This document shows positions 46,582 to 55,627 of a stretch of DNA of 64,000 nt, in pieces. Below the pieces are notes generated by a model. The model worked only from the letters and a program-made list of their open reading frames with translations. It made no database searches and was not told where the DNA came from. This DNA is from Paraflavitalea sp. CAU 1676 (GTDB taxonomy: Bacteria > Bacteroidota > Bacteroidia > Chitinophagales > Chitinophagaceae). The position numbers and the translations under genes are program-made. How positions within the stretch are numbered: position 1 is the stretch's first letter; the number at the start of each line of letters is the position of its first letter. The stretch is from positions 1 to 64,000 of the forward strand of contig NZ_JARHUJ010000008.1 of assembly GCF_029223285.1 (NCBI RefSeq), read 5' to 3'.

Positions 46582-46881
46582 ATGAAACTCGCTGAAGTAT
46601 TGATAAAGCCGATCGTAACCGAAAAGAGCAATAAGCTCACTGACAAGAGCAGGACTTATGCTTTCAAGGTTAGTCGCAAAGCCAATAAACTGGAGATCAA
46701 GAAAGCGGTAGAAGGATTTTACAGTGTGAATGTGATCGACGTTAACACCGTAGTGGTTCCAGGAAAGGCAAAGAGCCGTTTCACTAAGGCCGGATTCATT
46801 TCCGGTGTTAAGCCGGCTTTCAAAAAAGCGTACGTAACTGTAGCTGAAGGCGAAACCATCGACCTGTACGCTAACATTTAA
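46582..46881 (+). CDS. rplW: Ribosomal protein L23
   Basis: 99 residues, tunnel-exit protein that binds trigger factor and SRP. VLIKPIVTEKSNKL at the start and KANKLEIKKAVEGFYSVNV are diagnostic. Preceded by a TTCAAAT-type A/T repeat. Confidence 0.96.
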   Translation: MKLAEVLIKPIVTEKSNKLTDKSRTYAFKVSRKANKLEIKKAVEGFYSVNVIDVNTVVVPGKAKSRFTKAGFISGVKPAFKKAYVTVAEGETIDLYANI

Positions 46882-46888
46882 TGATTGC

Positions 46889-46902
46889 TCCGCTGAGGCG
46901 GA
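46889..46902 (+). other. Intercistronic hairpin, rplW-rplB
   Basis: TCCGC, TGAG loop, GCGGA, eight bases after the stop. Short but GC-rich. Confidence 0.45.
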
Positions 46903-46982
46903 ACGGTTATTAAAAAGAATGGCGCGTCAAACGCCGCAAAGGATTGACAAAACGATTTTTAACACAGAATAAGAATTAAAAC

Positions 46983-47822
46983 ATGGCACTGAAAAAGTAT
47001 AAACCAATTACGGCCGGAACTCGCTGGAGAATTGGCAATGCATATGAAGAAGTGACAACGAATGTTCCTGAGAAAAGCCTGGTAGAAAAAGTAAAATCTA
47101 CCGGTGGTCGTAACGTTCAGGGACGCCGCGCAATGCGCTACATCGGTGGCGGTCACAAGAAAATGTACCGTATCGTTGATTTCAAGAGAAACAAGAAAGA
47201 CATCGAAGCTACTGTAGCTTCTATCGAATACGATCCGAATCGTACTGCTTTCATCGCACTGCTGAACTATGCAGACGGTGAGAAAAGATATATCATCGCT
47301 CCTCAGGGCTTACAGGTAGGTGCTACCGTTATCTCTGGTGATGCAGTTGCTCCCGAAATCGGTAATGCTCTTCAAATGAAGAACATGCCCCTCGGTACCA
47401 ACATTCACAATATCGAAATGCAGCCTGGTCAGGGTGGCAAGCTGGTACGCAGTGCCGGTGCTTCTGCTCAATTGACCAACAAAGAAGAAAGATATGCTGT
47501 ATTGAAGATGCCTTCTGGTGAACTGAGAAAGGTATTGATCAACTGCTTCGCTACCGTAGGTATCGTGAGCAATGGCGATCATAACCTGGAGATGAAGGGT
47601 AAGGCTGGCCGTAACCGTTGGAAAGGTATTCGTCCCCGCACTCGTGGTGTTGCGATGAACCCTGTAGATCACCCGATGGGTGGTGGTGAAGGTAGAGCTT
47701 CCGGTGGTCACCCACGTTCCAGAACTGGTAAGTACGCTAAGGGTCTGAAGACACGTACACGTGGCAAGGGAAGCGATAAGCTGATCATCCAACGTAAGAA
47801 TGGTAAAAAATTAGCTAAATAA
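46983..47822 (+). CDS. rplB: Ribosomal protein L2
   Basis: 279 residues; peptidyl-transferase-centre protein. It contains [19 protein letters not shown] and the C-terminal [17 protein letters not shown], which holds the conserved histidine. Normal length. Confidence 0.98.
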   Translation: MALKKYKPITAGTRWRIGNAYEEVTTNVPEKSLVEKVKSTGGRNVQGRRAMRYIGGGHKKMYRIVDFKRNKKDIEATVASIEYDPNRTAFIALLNYADGEKRYIIAPQGLQVGATVISGDAVAPEIGNALQMKNMPLGTNIHNIEMQPGQGGKLVRSAGASAQLTNKEERYAVLKMPSGELRKVLINCFATVGIVSNGDHNLEMKGKAGRNRWKGIRPRTRGVAMNPVDHPMGGGEGRASGGHPRSRTGKYAKGLKTRTRGKGSDKLIIQRKNGKKLAK

Positions 47823-47866
47823 TCAAACGCTGATTTTAAAACTTCAAATACTCAAATTAAGATAAT

Positions 47867-48139
47867 ATGGCTCGTTCGATTAAAAAAGGTCCTTATGTAG
47901 CTGCTAAACTGGAGCAGAGAGTATTGGCCGTAAACGAAGGCAAATCAAAGAAGGGTGTTATCAAAACCTGGAGCCGTCGTTCTACCATTACTCCGGACTT
48001 TGTAGGTCATACTTTCGCCGTTCACAACGGTAATAAATTCATCCCGGTTTACGTGACTGAATTTATGGTTGGCCACAAGCTGGGTGAGTTTGCGCCCACC
48101 CGCAACTTTAAAGGACACTCAAGTAAAAAAGTAGCATAA
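47867..48139 (+). CDS. rpsS: Ribosomal protein S19
   Basis: 90 residues; [13 protein letters not shown] and [21 protein letters not shown] identify it. The 44-nt spacer before it carries the ACTTCAAATACTCAAATT element. Confidence 0.97.
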   Translation: MARSIKKGPYVAAKLEQRVLAVNEGKSKKGVIKTWSRRSTITPDFVGHTFAVHNGNKFIPVYVTEFMVGHKLGEFAPTRNFKGHSSKKVA

Positions 48140-48150
48140 TTAAACGGTAA

Positions 48151-48198
48151 AGAGGTCGGAGCCTGAAGTTCGCAAAACGGCTCCCGGCTCCGGACTCT
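48151..48198 (+). other. Intercistronic hairpin, rpsS-rplV
   Basis: AGAGGTCGGAGCC pairs with GGCTCCGGACTCT, with an offset of one base, around a 22-nt loop. Confidence 0.6.
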
Positions 48199-48218
48199 GA
48201 ACTTGAAAATTAATAAAA

Positions 48219-48566
48219 ATGGAAGCAGTAGCTAAACTGAGAAATTATCCCACATCACCCCGCAGAATGCGTTTGCTGGCTGATGAGATCCGCGGTGTTG
48301 AAGTGGAGAAAGCCCTGGCTTTGCTGGAACACCATCCGCAACATTCCGCCACACCTTTGCTCAAGCTGTTGAAGAGTGCTATCAACAACTGGGAGCAGAA
48401 GAACGAAGGCAAGAGTGCTGCTGATGCACAACTGGTGGTGAAAACAATCTTCGTTGACGGTGCACGTACCCTGAAAAGGATGTTACCTGCTCCTCAGGGA
48501 AGGGCGTATCGCTTACGTAAACGTAGCAATCACGTAACCATCATCGTTGATTCGAAAACAAACTAA
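48219..48566 (+). CDS. rplV: Ribosomal protein L22
   Basis: 115 residues; tunnel protein. [24 protein letters not shown] is diagnostic; this loop is where macrolide-resistance changes arise and it looks normal. Confidence 0.96.
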   Translation: MEAVAKLRNYPTSPRRMRLLADEIRGVEVEKALALLEHHPQHSATPLLKLLKSAINNWEQKNEGKSAADAQLVVKTIFVDGARTLKRMLPAPQGRAYRLRKRSNHVTIIVDSKTN

Positions 48567-48574
48567 ACAAGCGA

Positions 48575-48622
48575 AAAACCCGAATCCTGCAGATGGTTTA
48601 ATCGGCAAGAGCTTCAGGTTTT
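48575..48622 (+). other. Weak intercistronic hairpin, rplV-rpsC
   Basis: AAAACCCGAA pairs with TTCAGGTTTT with mismatches. Weaker than the others. Confidence 0.3.
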
Positions 48623-48651
48623 CAAATATTCAAATTTTCAAATTCAAATAA

Positions 48652-49512
48652 ATGGGTCAGAAATCAAATCCTATTGGTGCCAGGTTAGGGATCATCCGCG
48701 GTTGGGAATCTAACTGGTATGGTAACAAAAAAGATTTTTCTACCAAGTTGATCGAGGATAACAAGATCAGGACCTACCTGAATGCCCGTATCAACAAGGG
48801 TGGTATCTCGAAGATCGTTATTGAGCGTACGCTGAATAAACTGATCGTTACCATTCATACCTCTAAGCCCGGTATCATCATAGGTAAAGGCGGTGGCGAA
48901 GTAGACCGTATCAAGGAAGAGTTGAAGAAGCTGACTGGTAAAGAAGACGTTCAGATCAACATCCTCGAAATTCGCCGTCCCGAACTGGATGCCATGATCG
49001 TGGGTGACACAATTGCCCGCCAGATCGAAAACCGTATCAACTACAAACGTGCCATCAAGATGGCGATCGCTTCTGCGCTCCGTATGGGTGCCGAAGGTAT
49101 CAAGATCAAGGTAAGCGGCCGTTTGGGTGGTGCTGAAATTGCCCGTACGGAAGAAATCAAACAAGGTCGTACACCTTTGCACACACTGCGTATGGATATC
49201 GATTACGCCAACGTGTTTGCACTGACTGTGTATGGTAAAATAGGTATCAAGGTATGGATCTGTAAAGGTGAAGTACTTGGTAAGCGTGACCTGAACCCCA
49301 ACTTCGTTGGTGGCAAGAGCGATATTAGTGACCGCCGTGATAGAAGAGAAGGTGATGACCAGCGTGGTGGAGATCGTCGTGATGACCGCAGAGGTGGTGG
49401 TGGTGACCGTCGTGGTGGCGGTGGTGGTGATCGTCGCGGTGGCGGCGGTGGTGGTGACCGCAGAGGCGGTGGTGGCGGTGGATTCCGCGGTGGAAACAAC
49501 AGAAGAGGTTAA
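48652..49512 (+). CDS. rpsC: Ribosomal protein S3 with a Gly/Arg-rich tail
   Basis: 286 residues against a usual 210-250. The KH domain ([18 protein letters not shown]) and C-terminal S3 domain ([16 protein letters not shown]) are normal. The last 55 residues are DRRGGGGG-type repeats rich in Arg and Gly, like an RGG box. The tail is encoded by a slippage-prone GGTGGT run (about 49375-49505). Its function is unknown; it could bind RNA. Confidence 0.95.
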   Translation: MGQKSNPIGARLGIIRGWESNWYGNKKDFSTKLIEDNKIRTYLNARINKGGISKIVIERTLNKLIVTIHTSKPGIIIGKGGGEVDRIKEELKKLTGKEDVQINILEIRRPELDAMIVGDTIARQIENRINYKRAIKMAIASALRMGAEGIKIKVSGRLGGAEIARTEEIKQGRTPLHTLRMDIDYANVFALTVYGKIGIKVWICKGEVLGKRDLNPNFVGGKSDISDRRDRREGDDQRGGDRRDDRRGGGGDRRGGGGGDRRGGGGGGDRRGGGGGGFRGGNNRRG

Positions 49513-49519
49513 TTGGACA

Positions 49520-49533
49520 CCGGTTTGTACCGG
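49520..49533 (+). other. Intercistronic hairpin, rpsC-rplP
   Basis: CCGGT, TTGT loop, ACCGG, eight bases past the stop. Confidence 0.5.
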
Positions 49534-49546
49534 AGCTGAATTAAAT

Positions 49547-49579
49547 CTTCAAATTATCAAATTTTCAAATTGTCAATAG
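49547..49579 (+). repeat. TTCAAAT-type repeat before rplP
   Basis: Three near-copies of TCAAATT in 33 bases, directly before the ATG. Similar elements precede rplW (46552-46575), rpsS (47841-47861), rpsC (48619-48651) and rpmC (50050-50084). Confidence 0.7.
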
Positions 49580-49999
49580 ATGTTACAGCCTAAAAGATCG
49601 AAACACAGGAAAGCGCAGAAAGGCCGCATCCGGGAAGTAGCAAAACGCGGTACGACCATCTCTTTTGGTTCTTTCGGTCTGAAAGCCCTCGAGCCAATCT
49701 GGTTGAATAACCGTCAGATCGAAGCTGCCCGTCAGGCGCTGACCCGTTCAATGAAACGTGAAGGTAATGTGTGGATCCGCATTTTCCCTGATAAGCCTAT
49801 CACCCGCAAGCCTCTTGAAGTGCGTATGGGTAAAGGTAAAGGTAACCCCGAGTTCTGGGCTGCAGTAGTTGAACCAGGTCGTATCATTTTCGAATGCGAC
49901 GGCGTAAGTGAAGCAACAGCAAAGCAAGCGCTCGAGCTGGCTGCACAGAAGCTGCCGATCAAGACCAAGTTCATCGTTCGCAGGGATTATCAAGCGTAA
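49580..49999 (+). CDS. rplP: Ribosomal protein L16
   Basis: 139 residues; [16 protein letters not shown] and [22 protein letters not shown] are diagnostic. Large-subunit A-site region protein. Confidence 0.97.
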   Translation: MLQPKRSKHRKAQKGRIREVAKRGTTISFGSFGLKALEPIWLNNRQIEAARQALTRSMKREGNVWIRIFPDKPITRKPLEVRMGKGKGNPEFWAAVVEPGRIIFECDGVSEATAKQALELAAQKLPIKTKFIVRRDYQA

Positions 50000-50090
50000 A
50001 CACAGTAAGGTGATTATTTGAAAAGGAGAGGAGTGAACCGAAGCGTTGATTTTCAAATTTTCAAATTGCCAAACTTTCAAATTGTATATC

Positions 50091-50300
50091 ATGTCTAAGA
50101 AAATTGATTTCGTAAAAAGCCTGAAAGATCTGAGTGAAGCTGATCTGAAAGCCAGGATCCAGGAAGACGAACTGCGCTTGAAGAAGCTGGAGTTTGCTCA
50201 TGCTATCTCTCCTTTGGAGAACCCAATGAGCATCCGCGGCCTTCGCAAAGACCTCGCTCGCCTGAAAACCGAGTTGAAGCAGAAACAACAGGCTGTATAA
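50091..50300 (+). CDS. rpmC: Ribosomal protein L29
   Basis: 69 residues from the ATG at 50091 (MSKKIDFVKSLKDLSEADL); an in-frame ATG at 50046 lies in the A/T repeat and adds non-family residues. Two-helix L29 fold is evident, ending KTELKQKQQAV. Confidence 0.94.
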   Translation: MSKKIDFVKSLKDLSEADLKARIQEDELRLKKLEFAHAISPLENPMSIRGLRKDLARLKTELKQKQQAV

Positions 50301-50301
50301 A

Positions 50302-50391
50302 AGCTGTTAGCAGTTGGCTGTTGCAGTTGGCTGTATAAGGTACAAGAACAAACTATATAAGTTGAGCGCTAATAGCTGAGTGCTAAAAGCT
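50302..50391 (+). other. AGCT-type spacer element, rpmC-rpsQ
   Basis: A left arm of repeated AGCTGTTAGC/GTTGGCTG and a right arm of GCGCTAATAGCTGAG and GCTAAAAGCT are roughly reverse complementary. Related in layout to the elements before rplN and rplX. Confidence 0.6.
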
Positions 50392-50404
50392 AAAACCTAA
50401 AAAA

Positions 50405-50662
50405 ATGTTAGATAGAAATTTGCGTAAAACAAGAACTGGTGTTGTTACCAGCAACAAGATGGCTAAGACTATCACTGTTGCTGTTGAAAGGAAAGTAAAG
50501 CACCCGATCTATGGTAAGTTCGTAAAGAAGACCACCAAGTTCCACGCTCATGATGAAAAGAATGAGTGCACGATTGGTGATGTGGTAAAGATCATGGAAA
50601 CCCGCCCGCTGAGCAAAACTAAGCGTTGGAGACTGGTTGAAGTGGTAGAGAAGGCGAAGTAA
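50405..50662 (+). CDS. rpsQ: Ribosomal protein S17
   Basis: 85 residues; [28 protein letters not shown] and [20 protein letters not shown] are typical. Binds 16S RNA early in assembly. Confidence 0.96.
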   Translation: MLDRNLRKTRTGVVTSNKMAKTITVAVERKVKHPIYGKFVKKTTKFHAHDEKNECTIGDVVKIMETRPLSKTKRWRLVEVVEKAK

Positions 50663-50668
50663 TCGGAA

Positions 50669-50751
50669 GAGCTGTGAGCTACGAGCTTGGTGCTACGAGC
50701 CACGGAAAAAATATAATTGTAATAATGCTCGAAGCTCGCAGCTAAGAGCTC
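50669..50751 (+). other. AGCT-type spacer element, rpsQ-rplN
   Basis: GAGCTGTGAGCTACGAGCTT (50669-50688) is reverse complementary at about 16 of 20 positions to AAGCTCGCAGCTAAGAGCTC at the end (50732-50751), around an A/T-rich loop. No T-run. Confidence 0.7.
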
Positions 50752-50764
50752 AAAGCTTAACAAA

Positions 50765-51133
50765 ATGATTCAGCAAGAAAGCAGATTAAACGTAGCTGAT
50801 AATAGTGGTGCCAAAGAAGTATTGTGTATCCGCGTGCTGGGTAACAGCGGCCAGGATTACGCGAAGATCGGCGATAAAATTGTTGTTACCGTAAAGGATG
50901 CAATCCCTGCCGGTGGTATTAAGAAGGGTACCGTTACCAAAGCGGTTATCGTTCGCACGAAGAACAAGCTGCGTCGCAAAGACGGATCTTATATCCGTTT
51001 TGATGACAATGCAGTAGTACTGTTGAACGCTTCTGATGAGCCCCGTGGTACACGTATCTTCGGACCCGTTGCACGTGAACTGCGTGATAAAGGTTACATG
51101 AAGATCATCTCTCTGGCACCTGAGGTACTCTAG
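50765..51133 (+). CDS. rplN: Ribosomal protein L14
   Basis: 122 residues; [26 protein letters not shown] and [16 protein letters not shown] are diagnostic. Confidence 0.97.
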   Translation: MIQQESRLNVADNSGAKEVLCIRVLGNSGQDYAKIGDKIVVTVKDAIPAGGIKKGTVTKAVIVRTKNKLRRKDGSYIRFDDNAVVLLNASDEPRGTRIFGPVARELRDKGYMKIISLAPEVL

Positions 51134-51140
51134 GAACAGC

Positions 51141-51230
51141 AACGAGCTACGAGCCCTGCGCTACGAGCCGTCTCTAAATAGAATTTTTATATCGCTATCA
51201 GCTCGCCGCTCGCAGCTCATAGCCCAAAGC
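51141..51230 (+). other. AGCT-type spacer element, rplN-rplX
   Basis: AACGAGCTACGAGC near the left end pairs with GCTCGCAGCTCAT near the right end. It shares the core GAGCTACGAGC with the rpsQ-rplN spacer. Confidence 0.7.
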
Positions 51231-51238
51231 TTAAAAAA

Positions 51239-51577
51239 ATGAGCAATCGTTTTAAACCGAAGTTCAATATTAAAAAAGGCGACACCGTGGTAGTGATCAC
51301 AGGTGACGATAAAGATGTTAAGAAAGCCCGCAAAGTGCTGGAAGTATTTCCAGACAAAGAAAGGGTGATCGTTGAAGGAGTGAACATCGTTACCCGCCAC
51401 ACTAAACCTTCTGCCCGCGATACCAAGGGTGGTTTGGTGAAGAAGGAAGCCCCCATCCACATCTCCAACGTGATGCTGTGGGATGCGAAGAAAGGCGAAG
51501 CTACCAAGGTAAAACGTACCCGCGAAAATGGTAAGCTGGTGCGTGTTTCCAAAGTATCCGGTGAAGTTATCAAGTAA
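51239..51577 (+). CDS. rplX: Ribosomal protein L24
   Basis: 112 residues; KKGDTVVVITGDDKDVKKARKVLEV is the KOW domain. Assembly initiator of the large subunit. Confidence 0.96.
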   Translation: MSNRFKPKFNIKKGDTVVVITGDDKDVKKARKVLEVFPDKERVIVEGVNIVTRHTKPSARDTKGGLVKKEAPIHISNVMLWDAKKGEATKVKRTRENGKLVRVSKVSGEVIK

Positions 51578-51581
51578 TTCC

Positions 51582-51668
51582 AACTGCGGCAACGGTCCTC
51601 AAAAGGGGGATACGGCCGGCAGTCATAGATAGATCATTGCAAAACGCTATTAGCCCGTAACCGCGGTT
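51582..51668 (+). other. Intercistronic hairpin, rplX-rplE
   Basis: AACTGCGGCAACGG (51582-51595) pairs with CCGTAACCGCGGTT (51655-51668) with three mismatches, bracketing the spacer. Confidence 0.55.
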
Positions 51669-51688
51669 CATAGCAAAAGCTTTAAAAA

Positions 51689-52252
51689 ATGAGCACAACA
51701 AAATATTCTCCGAGATTAGCAGACAAGTACAAAAAGGATGTTGTACCTGCACTGATGAAACGTTTCAGCTACGGTAGCATTATGCAGGTTCCCCGTTTGG
51801 AAAAGATCTGCCTGAACCGTGGTGTAAACGGTGCCGTAAGTGACAAGAAGCTGGTTGATGTGGCGGTTGATGAACTGACACAGATCACCGGTCAGAAAGC
51901 GGTAACCACTTTGTCTAAGAAAGATATCTCTAACTTCAAACTGCGTAAAGCGATGCCGATCGGCGCCCGCGTTACACTGCGTGGAGTTAAGATGTACGAA
52001 TTCCTGGACAGGCTGATCGCTACTGCACTGCCCCGTGTTCGTGACTTCAAGGGTATCAGCGAGAAGGCTTTCGATGGCCGTGGTAACTACACCCTGGGTA
52101 TCACTGAACAGATCATCTTCCCGGAGATCGATATCGATAAGGTAAACAAGATCACTGGTCTTGATATCACTTTCGTAACAACGGCTGGTACCAACGAAGA
52201 AGCTTTCGAGCTCCTGAAAGAACTGGGTATGCCGTTCAAGAAGAAAGACTAA
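51689..52252 (+). CDS. rplE: Ribosomal protein L5
   Basis: 187 residues; the segment [22 protein letters not shown] and the C-terminal [20 protein letters not shown] identify L5, which binds 5S RNA. Confidence 0.97.
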   Translation: MSTTKYSPRLADKYKKDVVPALMKRFSYGSIMQVPRLEKICLNRGVNGAVSDKKLVDVAVDELTQITGQKAVTTLSKKDISNFKLRKAMPIGARVTLRGVKMYEFLDRLIATALPRVRDFKGISEKAFDGRGNYTLGITEQIIFPEIDIDKVNKITGLDITFVTTAGTNEEAFELLKELGMPFKKKD

Positions 52253-52267
52253 GTACCTGCGGTACTT
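52251..52267 (+). other. Hairpin at the rplE stop
   Basis: AAGTACC, TGC loop, GGTACTT. The 5' arm includes the last two bases of the stop codon. No long T-run. Confidence 0.5.
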
Positions 52268-52352
52268 TCAACCGAAGTAAAAAATACAAATCCGGGATCG
52301 GGTTAGCACAGCAGCCAGGTTCCGACATTCAAAATTCGAATTTGTAATTATT

Positions 52353-52622
52353 ATGGCAAAAGAGTCAGTTAAAGCCAGACAAAGGAAAAGAGAACGTATG
52401 GTAGCTCAGTATGCTGAAAAGCGTGCTGCTCTGAAAGCTGCCGGAGAATGGCAGGCATTGGATGAACTGCCCAAGAATTCTTCTTCAGTTCGTCTCAAGA
52501 ACCGCTGCCAGTTGACCGGCCGTCCCAAGGGATATATCCGTTATTTCGGATTGTCTCGTGTAACGTTCCGTGAAATGGCCCTGAATGGCAAGATCCCGGG
52601 AGTACGTAAGGCTTCCTGGTAA
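52353..52622 (+). CDS. rpsN: Ribosomal protein S14, zinc-free form
   Basis: 89 residues; the C-terminal half [30 protein letters not shown] lacks the CxxC pairs of the zinc-binding type, so it is the long C-minus form. Confidence 0.96.
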   Translation: MAKESVKARQRKRERMVAQYAEKRAALKAAGEWQALDELPKNSSSVRLKNRCQLTGRPKGYIRYFGLSRVTFREMALNGKIPGVRKASW

Positions 52623-52631
52623 GACACTGCT

Positions 52632-52682
52632 GCAGGATATGAGGTACGGTAACTATCAGTCCCGTATCGGTCCATCCTGTAG
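52632..52682 (+). other. Intercistronic hairpin, rpsN-rpsH
   Basis: GCAGGATATGAGGTACGG (52632-52649) pairs with the segment CCCGTATCGGTCCATCCTGT (52661-52680) with mismatches and a short loop. Confidence 0.5.
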
Positions 52683-52728
52683 ATTAGATTCAACTATATT
52701 TAGAACTGATACAACAACTTCTATAAAA

Positions 52729-53127
52729 ATGGTAACAGATCCTATTGCAGATTTTCTGACCAGAGTTCGTAACGCACAAATGGCGGGCCACCGTATCGTT
52801 GAGATCCCGGCTTCTAACCTGAAAAAGCGTATTACAGAGATTCTGTACGATCAGGGCTACATCCTGAAATACAAATTTGAGGATGACAGCAAACAAGGTG
52901 TGATCAAGATCGCCTTGAAATATGATGCTCAATCTAAAGAACCTGCTATCAGGTCTCTGGAAAGAGTAAGCCGTCCCGGTCTGCGTCAGTATGCCAGCCC
53001 CGCTGAGTTCAAACGTGTGAAGAATGGTTTGGGCGTTGCTATCATCAGCACTTCTAAAGGAGTGATGACCGACAAGCAGGCAAAGGTGCAGAACGTAGGT
53101 GGCGAAGTACTTTGCTACGTATATTAA
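52729..53127 (+). CDS. rpsH: Ribosomal protein S8
   Basis: 132 residues from the ATG at 52729 (MVTDPIADFLTRVRNAQ). An upstream in-frame ATG at 52585 lies inside rpsN and is not used. Ends GLGVAIISTSKGVMTDKQAKVQNVGGEVLCYVY, the S8 signature. In other bacteria S8 represses the spc operon. Confidence 0.96.
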   Translation: MVTDPIADFLTRVRNAQMAGHRIVEIPASNLKKRITEILYDQGYILKYKFEDDSKQGVIKIALKYDAQSKEPAIRSLERVSRPGLRQYASPAEFKRVKNGLGVAIISTSKGVMTDKQAKVQNVGGEVLCYVY

Positions 53128-53154
53128 TAGCGCGGGCCTCAGGCCCTCGCTATT
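53126..53154 (+). other. Strong hairpin at the rpsH stop
   Basis: AATAGCGCGGGCC pairs with GGCCCTCGCTATT around TCA, with one mismatch; the first two bases are the end of the stop codon. No T-run. A second stem, GTTCCTG / CAGGAAC at 53166-53213, follows. Confidence 0.7.
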
Positions 53155-53250
53155 CTCTATATAAAGTTCCTGATACATTAAGCCCTACCTATAGAGGCTG
53201 ACCGGCCAGGAACAAACAAACAGAATCAGAAATTATTAAACTCATTTTTT

Positions 53251-53805
53251 ATGTCTCGTATAGGTAAACAACCCGTCGTTCTGCCCAGTGGTGTTACTGC
53301 TGCCGTAGGTAAAGACAATGTGCTGACCGTAAAAGGTCCCAAAGGTGAATTGAAGCAAGCAATCGACCGTGATATCACTGTTGAAGTAAAGGACAACGCT
53401 GTTCTCTTCACTCGTCCTACCGACCAGATCCGCCACCGCGCTATGCACGGTTTGTACCGTGCGCTGGTAGCTAACCTGGTGAAGGGTGTTACAGAAGGTT
53501 ACAAGAGAAACCTGGAGCTGGTGGGTGTAGGTTACAAAGCCTCTAATCAGGGCAACCTGCTCGACCTGTCGCTCGGTTACTCTCACAATATCATTTTCGA
53601 AATTCCCAAGGAATTGAAAGTGGCCACTTCTCAGGAAAAGGGTGAAAACCCCAAGATCATGCTGGAAGGCATCGATAAACAACTGATCGGTCAGGTAGCT
53701 GCAAAACTGCGTAGCCTGCGTAAGCCCGAGCCATACAAAGGAAAGGGTGTTAAATACGCTGGTGAAGTTATTCGTCGTAAAGCTGGTAAGGCTGCTGGTA
53801 AATAA
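53251..53805 (+). CDS. rplF: Ribosomal protein L6
   Basis: 184 residues; SRIGKQPVVLPSGVTAAV and the C-terminal RKPEPYKGKGVKYAGEVIRRKAGK are diagnostic. Confidence 0.97.
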   Translation: MSRIGKQPVVLPSGVTAAVGKDNVLTVKGPKGELKQAIDRDITVEVKDNAVLFTRPTDQIRHRAMHGLYRALVANLVKGVTEGYKRNLELVGVGYKASNQGNLLDLSLGYSHNIIFEIPKELKVATSQEKGENPKIMLEGIDKQLIGQVAAKLRSLRKPEPYKGKGVKYAGEVIRRKAGKAAGK

Positions 53806-53816
53806 TTTGAAAATAG

Positions 53817-53839
53817 GCCGCCCGGCAGTATCGGGCGGC
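53817..53839 (+). other. Strong hairpin, rplF-rplR
   Basis: GCCGCCCG and CGGGCGGC, perfect over 8 bp with a 7-nt loop; followed by TCTTAAAAT, not a proper T-run. Confidence 0.65.
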
Positions 53840-53856
53840 TCTTAAAATAAAGAGCA

Positions 53857-54207
53857 ATGAATAAATTAGTTAAAAGACAGAAAATCCGCTACCGGATCCG
53901 TAAGAAAGTTGCCGGTACAGGTCAAAAACCCAGGCTCGCAGTTTTCAGGAGCAACACAGAAATCTATGTGCAACTGATTGACGATGTAACTGGTACTACA
54001 CTGGCTGCGGCTTCTTCTAAGGATAAGGAAATTGCTGCTCAAAAAGTAACCAAAGTTGAAAAGAGCAAACTGGTAGGTGCTGCAATTGCCCGCAAGGCAA
54101 CTGAACTGGGGCTTACTACTGTTGTTTTCGACCGTGGCGGTAACCTGTATCACGGCCGCGTGAAGAGCGTTGCTGATGGTGCCCGTGAAGGTGGTCTGCA
54201 ATTCTAA
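53857..54207 (+). CDS. rplR: Ribosomal protein L18
   Basis: 116 residues; [29 protein letters not shown] and the ending [26 protein letters not shown] fit L18, a 5S-RNA-binding protein. Confidence 0.96.
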   Translation: MNKLVKRQKIRYRIRKKVAGTGQKPRLAVFRSNTEIYVQLIDDVTGTTLAAASSKDKEIAAQKVTKVEKSKLVGAAIARKATELGLTTVVFDRGGNLYHGRVKSVADGAREGGLQF

Positions 54208-54247
54208 TCCCTAGCGTAATTACAATTAAAATCGTCAATTCGAAATA

Positions 54248-54766
54248 ATGGCAAAAGTTAATTTAAACAGAGTTAAAGCCGGCGATCTTGAGCTGAAAGA
54301 GAAAGTGGTAGCCATCAACCGGGTGGTAAAAACCACTAAAGGTGGTCGTGCCTTCAGTTTTTCTGCCCTCGTAGTGGTAGGTAACGAAAATGGCGTGGTT
54401 GGTCATGGTCTCGGTAAAGCCAAAGAAGTACAGGAAGCTATTACCAAAGGCATTGAAGATGCCAAGAAGAACCTCATAAAAGTGCCCATCATGAAGGGTA
54501 CCATTCCTCACGATCAGTGGGCGAAAGTTGGTGCTGCCAAAGTATTGATTAAGCCAGCCGCTCACGGTACTGGTGTGATCGCCGGAGGTAGCATGCGTTC
54601 AGTGCTGGAAAGTGCTGGTGTTACCGACGTATTGGCTAAATCACTCGGTTCTGCCAACCCGCACAACGTGGTAAAAGCTACATTTGCAGCTTTGGCCCTG
54701 TTGCGTGAGCCGGTTACTGTTGCCAAGCAACGTAAACTGAACCTGAAGAAAGTATTTAACGGATAA
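54248..54766 (+). CDS. rpsE: Ribosomal protein S5
   Basis: 172 residues; [34 protein letters not shown] is the dsRNA-binding domain and [12 protein letters not shown] is typical. Spectinomycin-site residues look normal. Confidence 0.97.
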   Translation: MAKVNLNRVKAGDLELKEKVVAINRVVKTTKGGRAFSFSALVVVGNENGVVGHGLGKAKEVQEAITKGIEDAKKNLIKVPIMKGTIPHDQWAKVGAAKVLIKPAAHGTGVIAGGSMRSVLESAGVTDVLAKSLGSANPHNVVKATFAALALLREPVTVAKQRKLNLKKVFNG

Positions 54767-54820
54767 CTATTGGCTGAAAGCCGGATGCCTGCAGCATTGC
54801 TGAAGACAGCCGGCCAATAG
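54767..54820 (+). other. Intercistronic hairpin, rpsE-rpmD
   Basis: CTATTGGC (54767-54774) pairs perfectly with GCCAATAG (54813-54820), directly after the stop codon. Confidence 0.6.
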
Positions 54821-54840
54821 CTGATCATAATGATTATATC

Positions 54841-55020
54841 ATGAGCAAGATTAAGATCACTTTAGTAAAGAGTGCTATTGACAGACCCGAGCGTCAGAAA
54901 TTAACGCTCCAGGCGCTGGGCCTGAACAAGCTGCATGCTACCAAAGAAGTAGAAGCTACTCCGCAAATACTGGGTATGGTTCGTGCTGTAAACCACCTGG
55001 TAAAGGTAGAACAGGCTTAA
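54841..55020 (+). CDS. rpmD: Ribosomal protein L30
   Basis: A 59-residue frame (MSKIKITLVKSAIDRPERQK at the start, LGMVRAVNHLVKVEQA at the end). It is too short for most gene-length cut-offs but a clear L30, in its standard place between S5 and L15. Confidence 0.95.
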   Translation: MSKIKITLVKSAIDRPERQKLTLQALGLNKLHATKEVEATPQILGMVRAVNHLVKVEQA

Positions 55021-55026
55021 TGACAC

Positions 55027-55059
55027 CCGGGACAGTAGCAGCAATGCGAATAGTCCCGG
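55027..55059 (+). other. Intercistronic hairpin, rpmD-rplO
   Basis: CCGGGAC pairs perfectly with GTCCCGG around a 19-nt loop; a second stem GGGG/CCCC is at 55100-55112. Confidence 0.5.
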
Positions 55060-55133
55060 ATGCATCAGTTGGATCCTTATTATCAATTTTGTAAAGCGAG
55101 GGGAGATTCCCCGTTGAGTTAAAATCAGAAAAC

Positions 55134-55583
55134 ATGAAATTACATCAGATCAAGCCCGCAGAAGGCGCAACGCATAAAGAGAAAAGATTAGGTCGTGGTG
55201 AAGCATCCGGTAAGGGTGGTACTTCTACAAAAGGTAACAAGGGTGGTCAAAGCCGCGCTGGTTATCAACGTAAGAACGCCCATGAAGGTGGTCAGATGCC
55301 TATTCAGCGTCGTTTGCCAAAACGTGGTTTTACTAATATAAACAGGGTTGAATACAAAGTATTTAACCTCGGTCAGGTAGATCACCTGGTTGAAAAGTAT
55401 GAACTGAAAGAATTCAGCCTGGAGAACCTGTACATCAATGGACTGGTTAGCCGCACCGACCTGGTAAAAGTATTGGGAAATGGTGAGCTGAAGAGTAAAG
55501 TGACTTTCAAGGTTAACGCCGTAAGTGATAAAGCCAAGGCTTCGATCGAAGCTGCCGGTGGTACAGTGGAAATTGTAAAGTAA
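55134..55583 (+). CDS. rplO: Ribosomal protein L15
   Basis: 149 residues; MKLHQIKPAEGATHKEKRLGRGEASGKGGTSTKGNKGGQ at the start and the C-terminal VNAVSDKAKASIEAAGGTVEIV identify L15. Confidence 0.97.
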   Translation: MKLHQIKPAEGATHKEKRLGRGEASGKGGTSTKGNKGGQSRAGYQRKNAHEGGQMPIQRRLPKRGFTNINRVEYKVFNLGQVDHLVEKYELKEFSLENLYINGLVSRTDLVKVLGNGELKSKVTFKVNAVSDKAKASIEAAGGTVEIVK

Positions 55584-55601
55584 TTTTCCGTAACTTGCAA
55601 G

Positions 55602-55627
55602 GACGCATGGTAGCATGCGTCTTTTTT
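55602..55627 (+). terminator. Terminator between rplO and secY
   Basis: GACGCATG, GTAG loop, CATGCGTC, then T6, 18 bases after the L15 stop. secY must either be read through to or have its own promoter. Confidence 0.85.
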
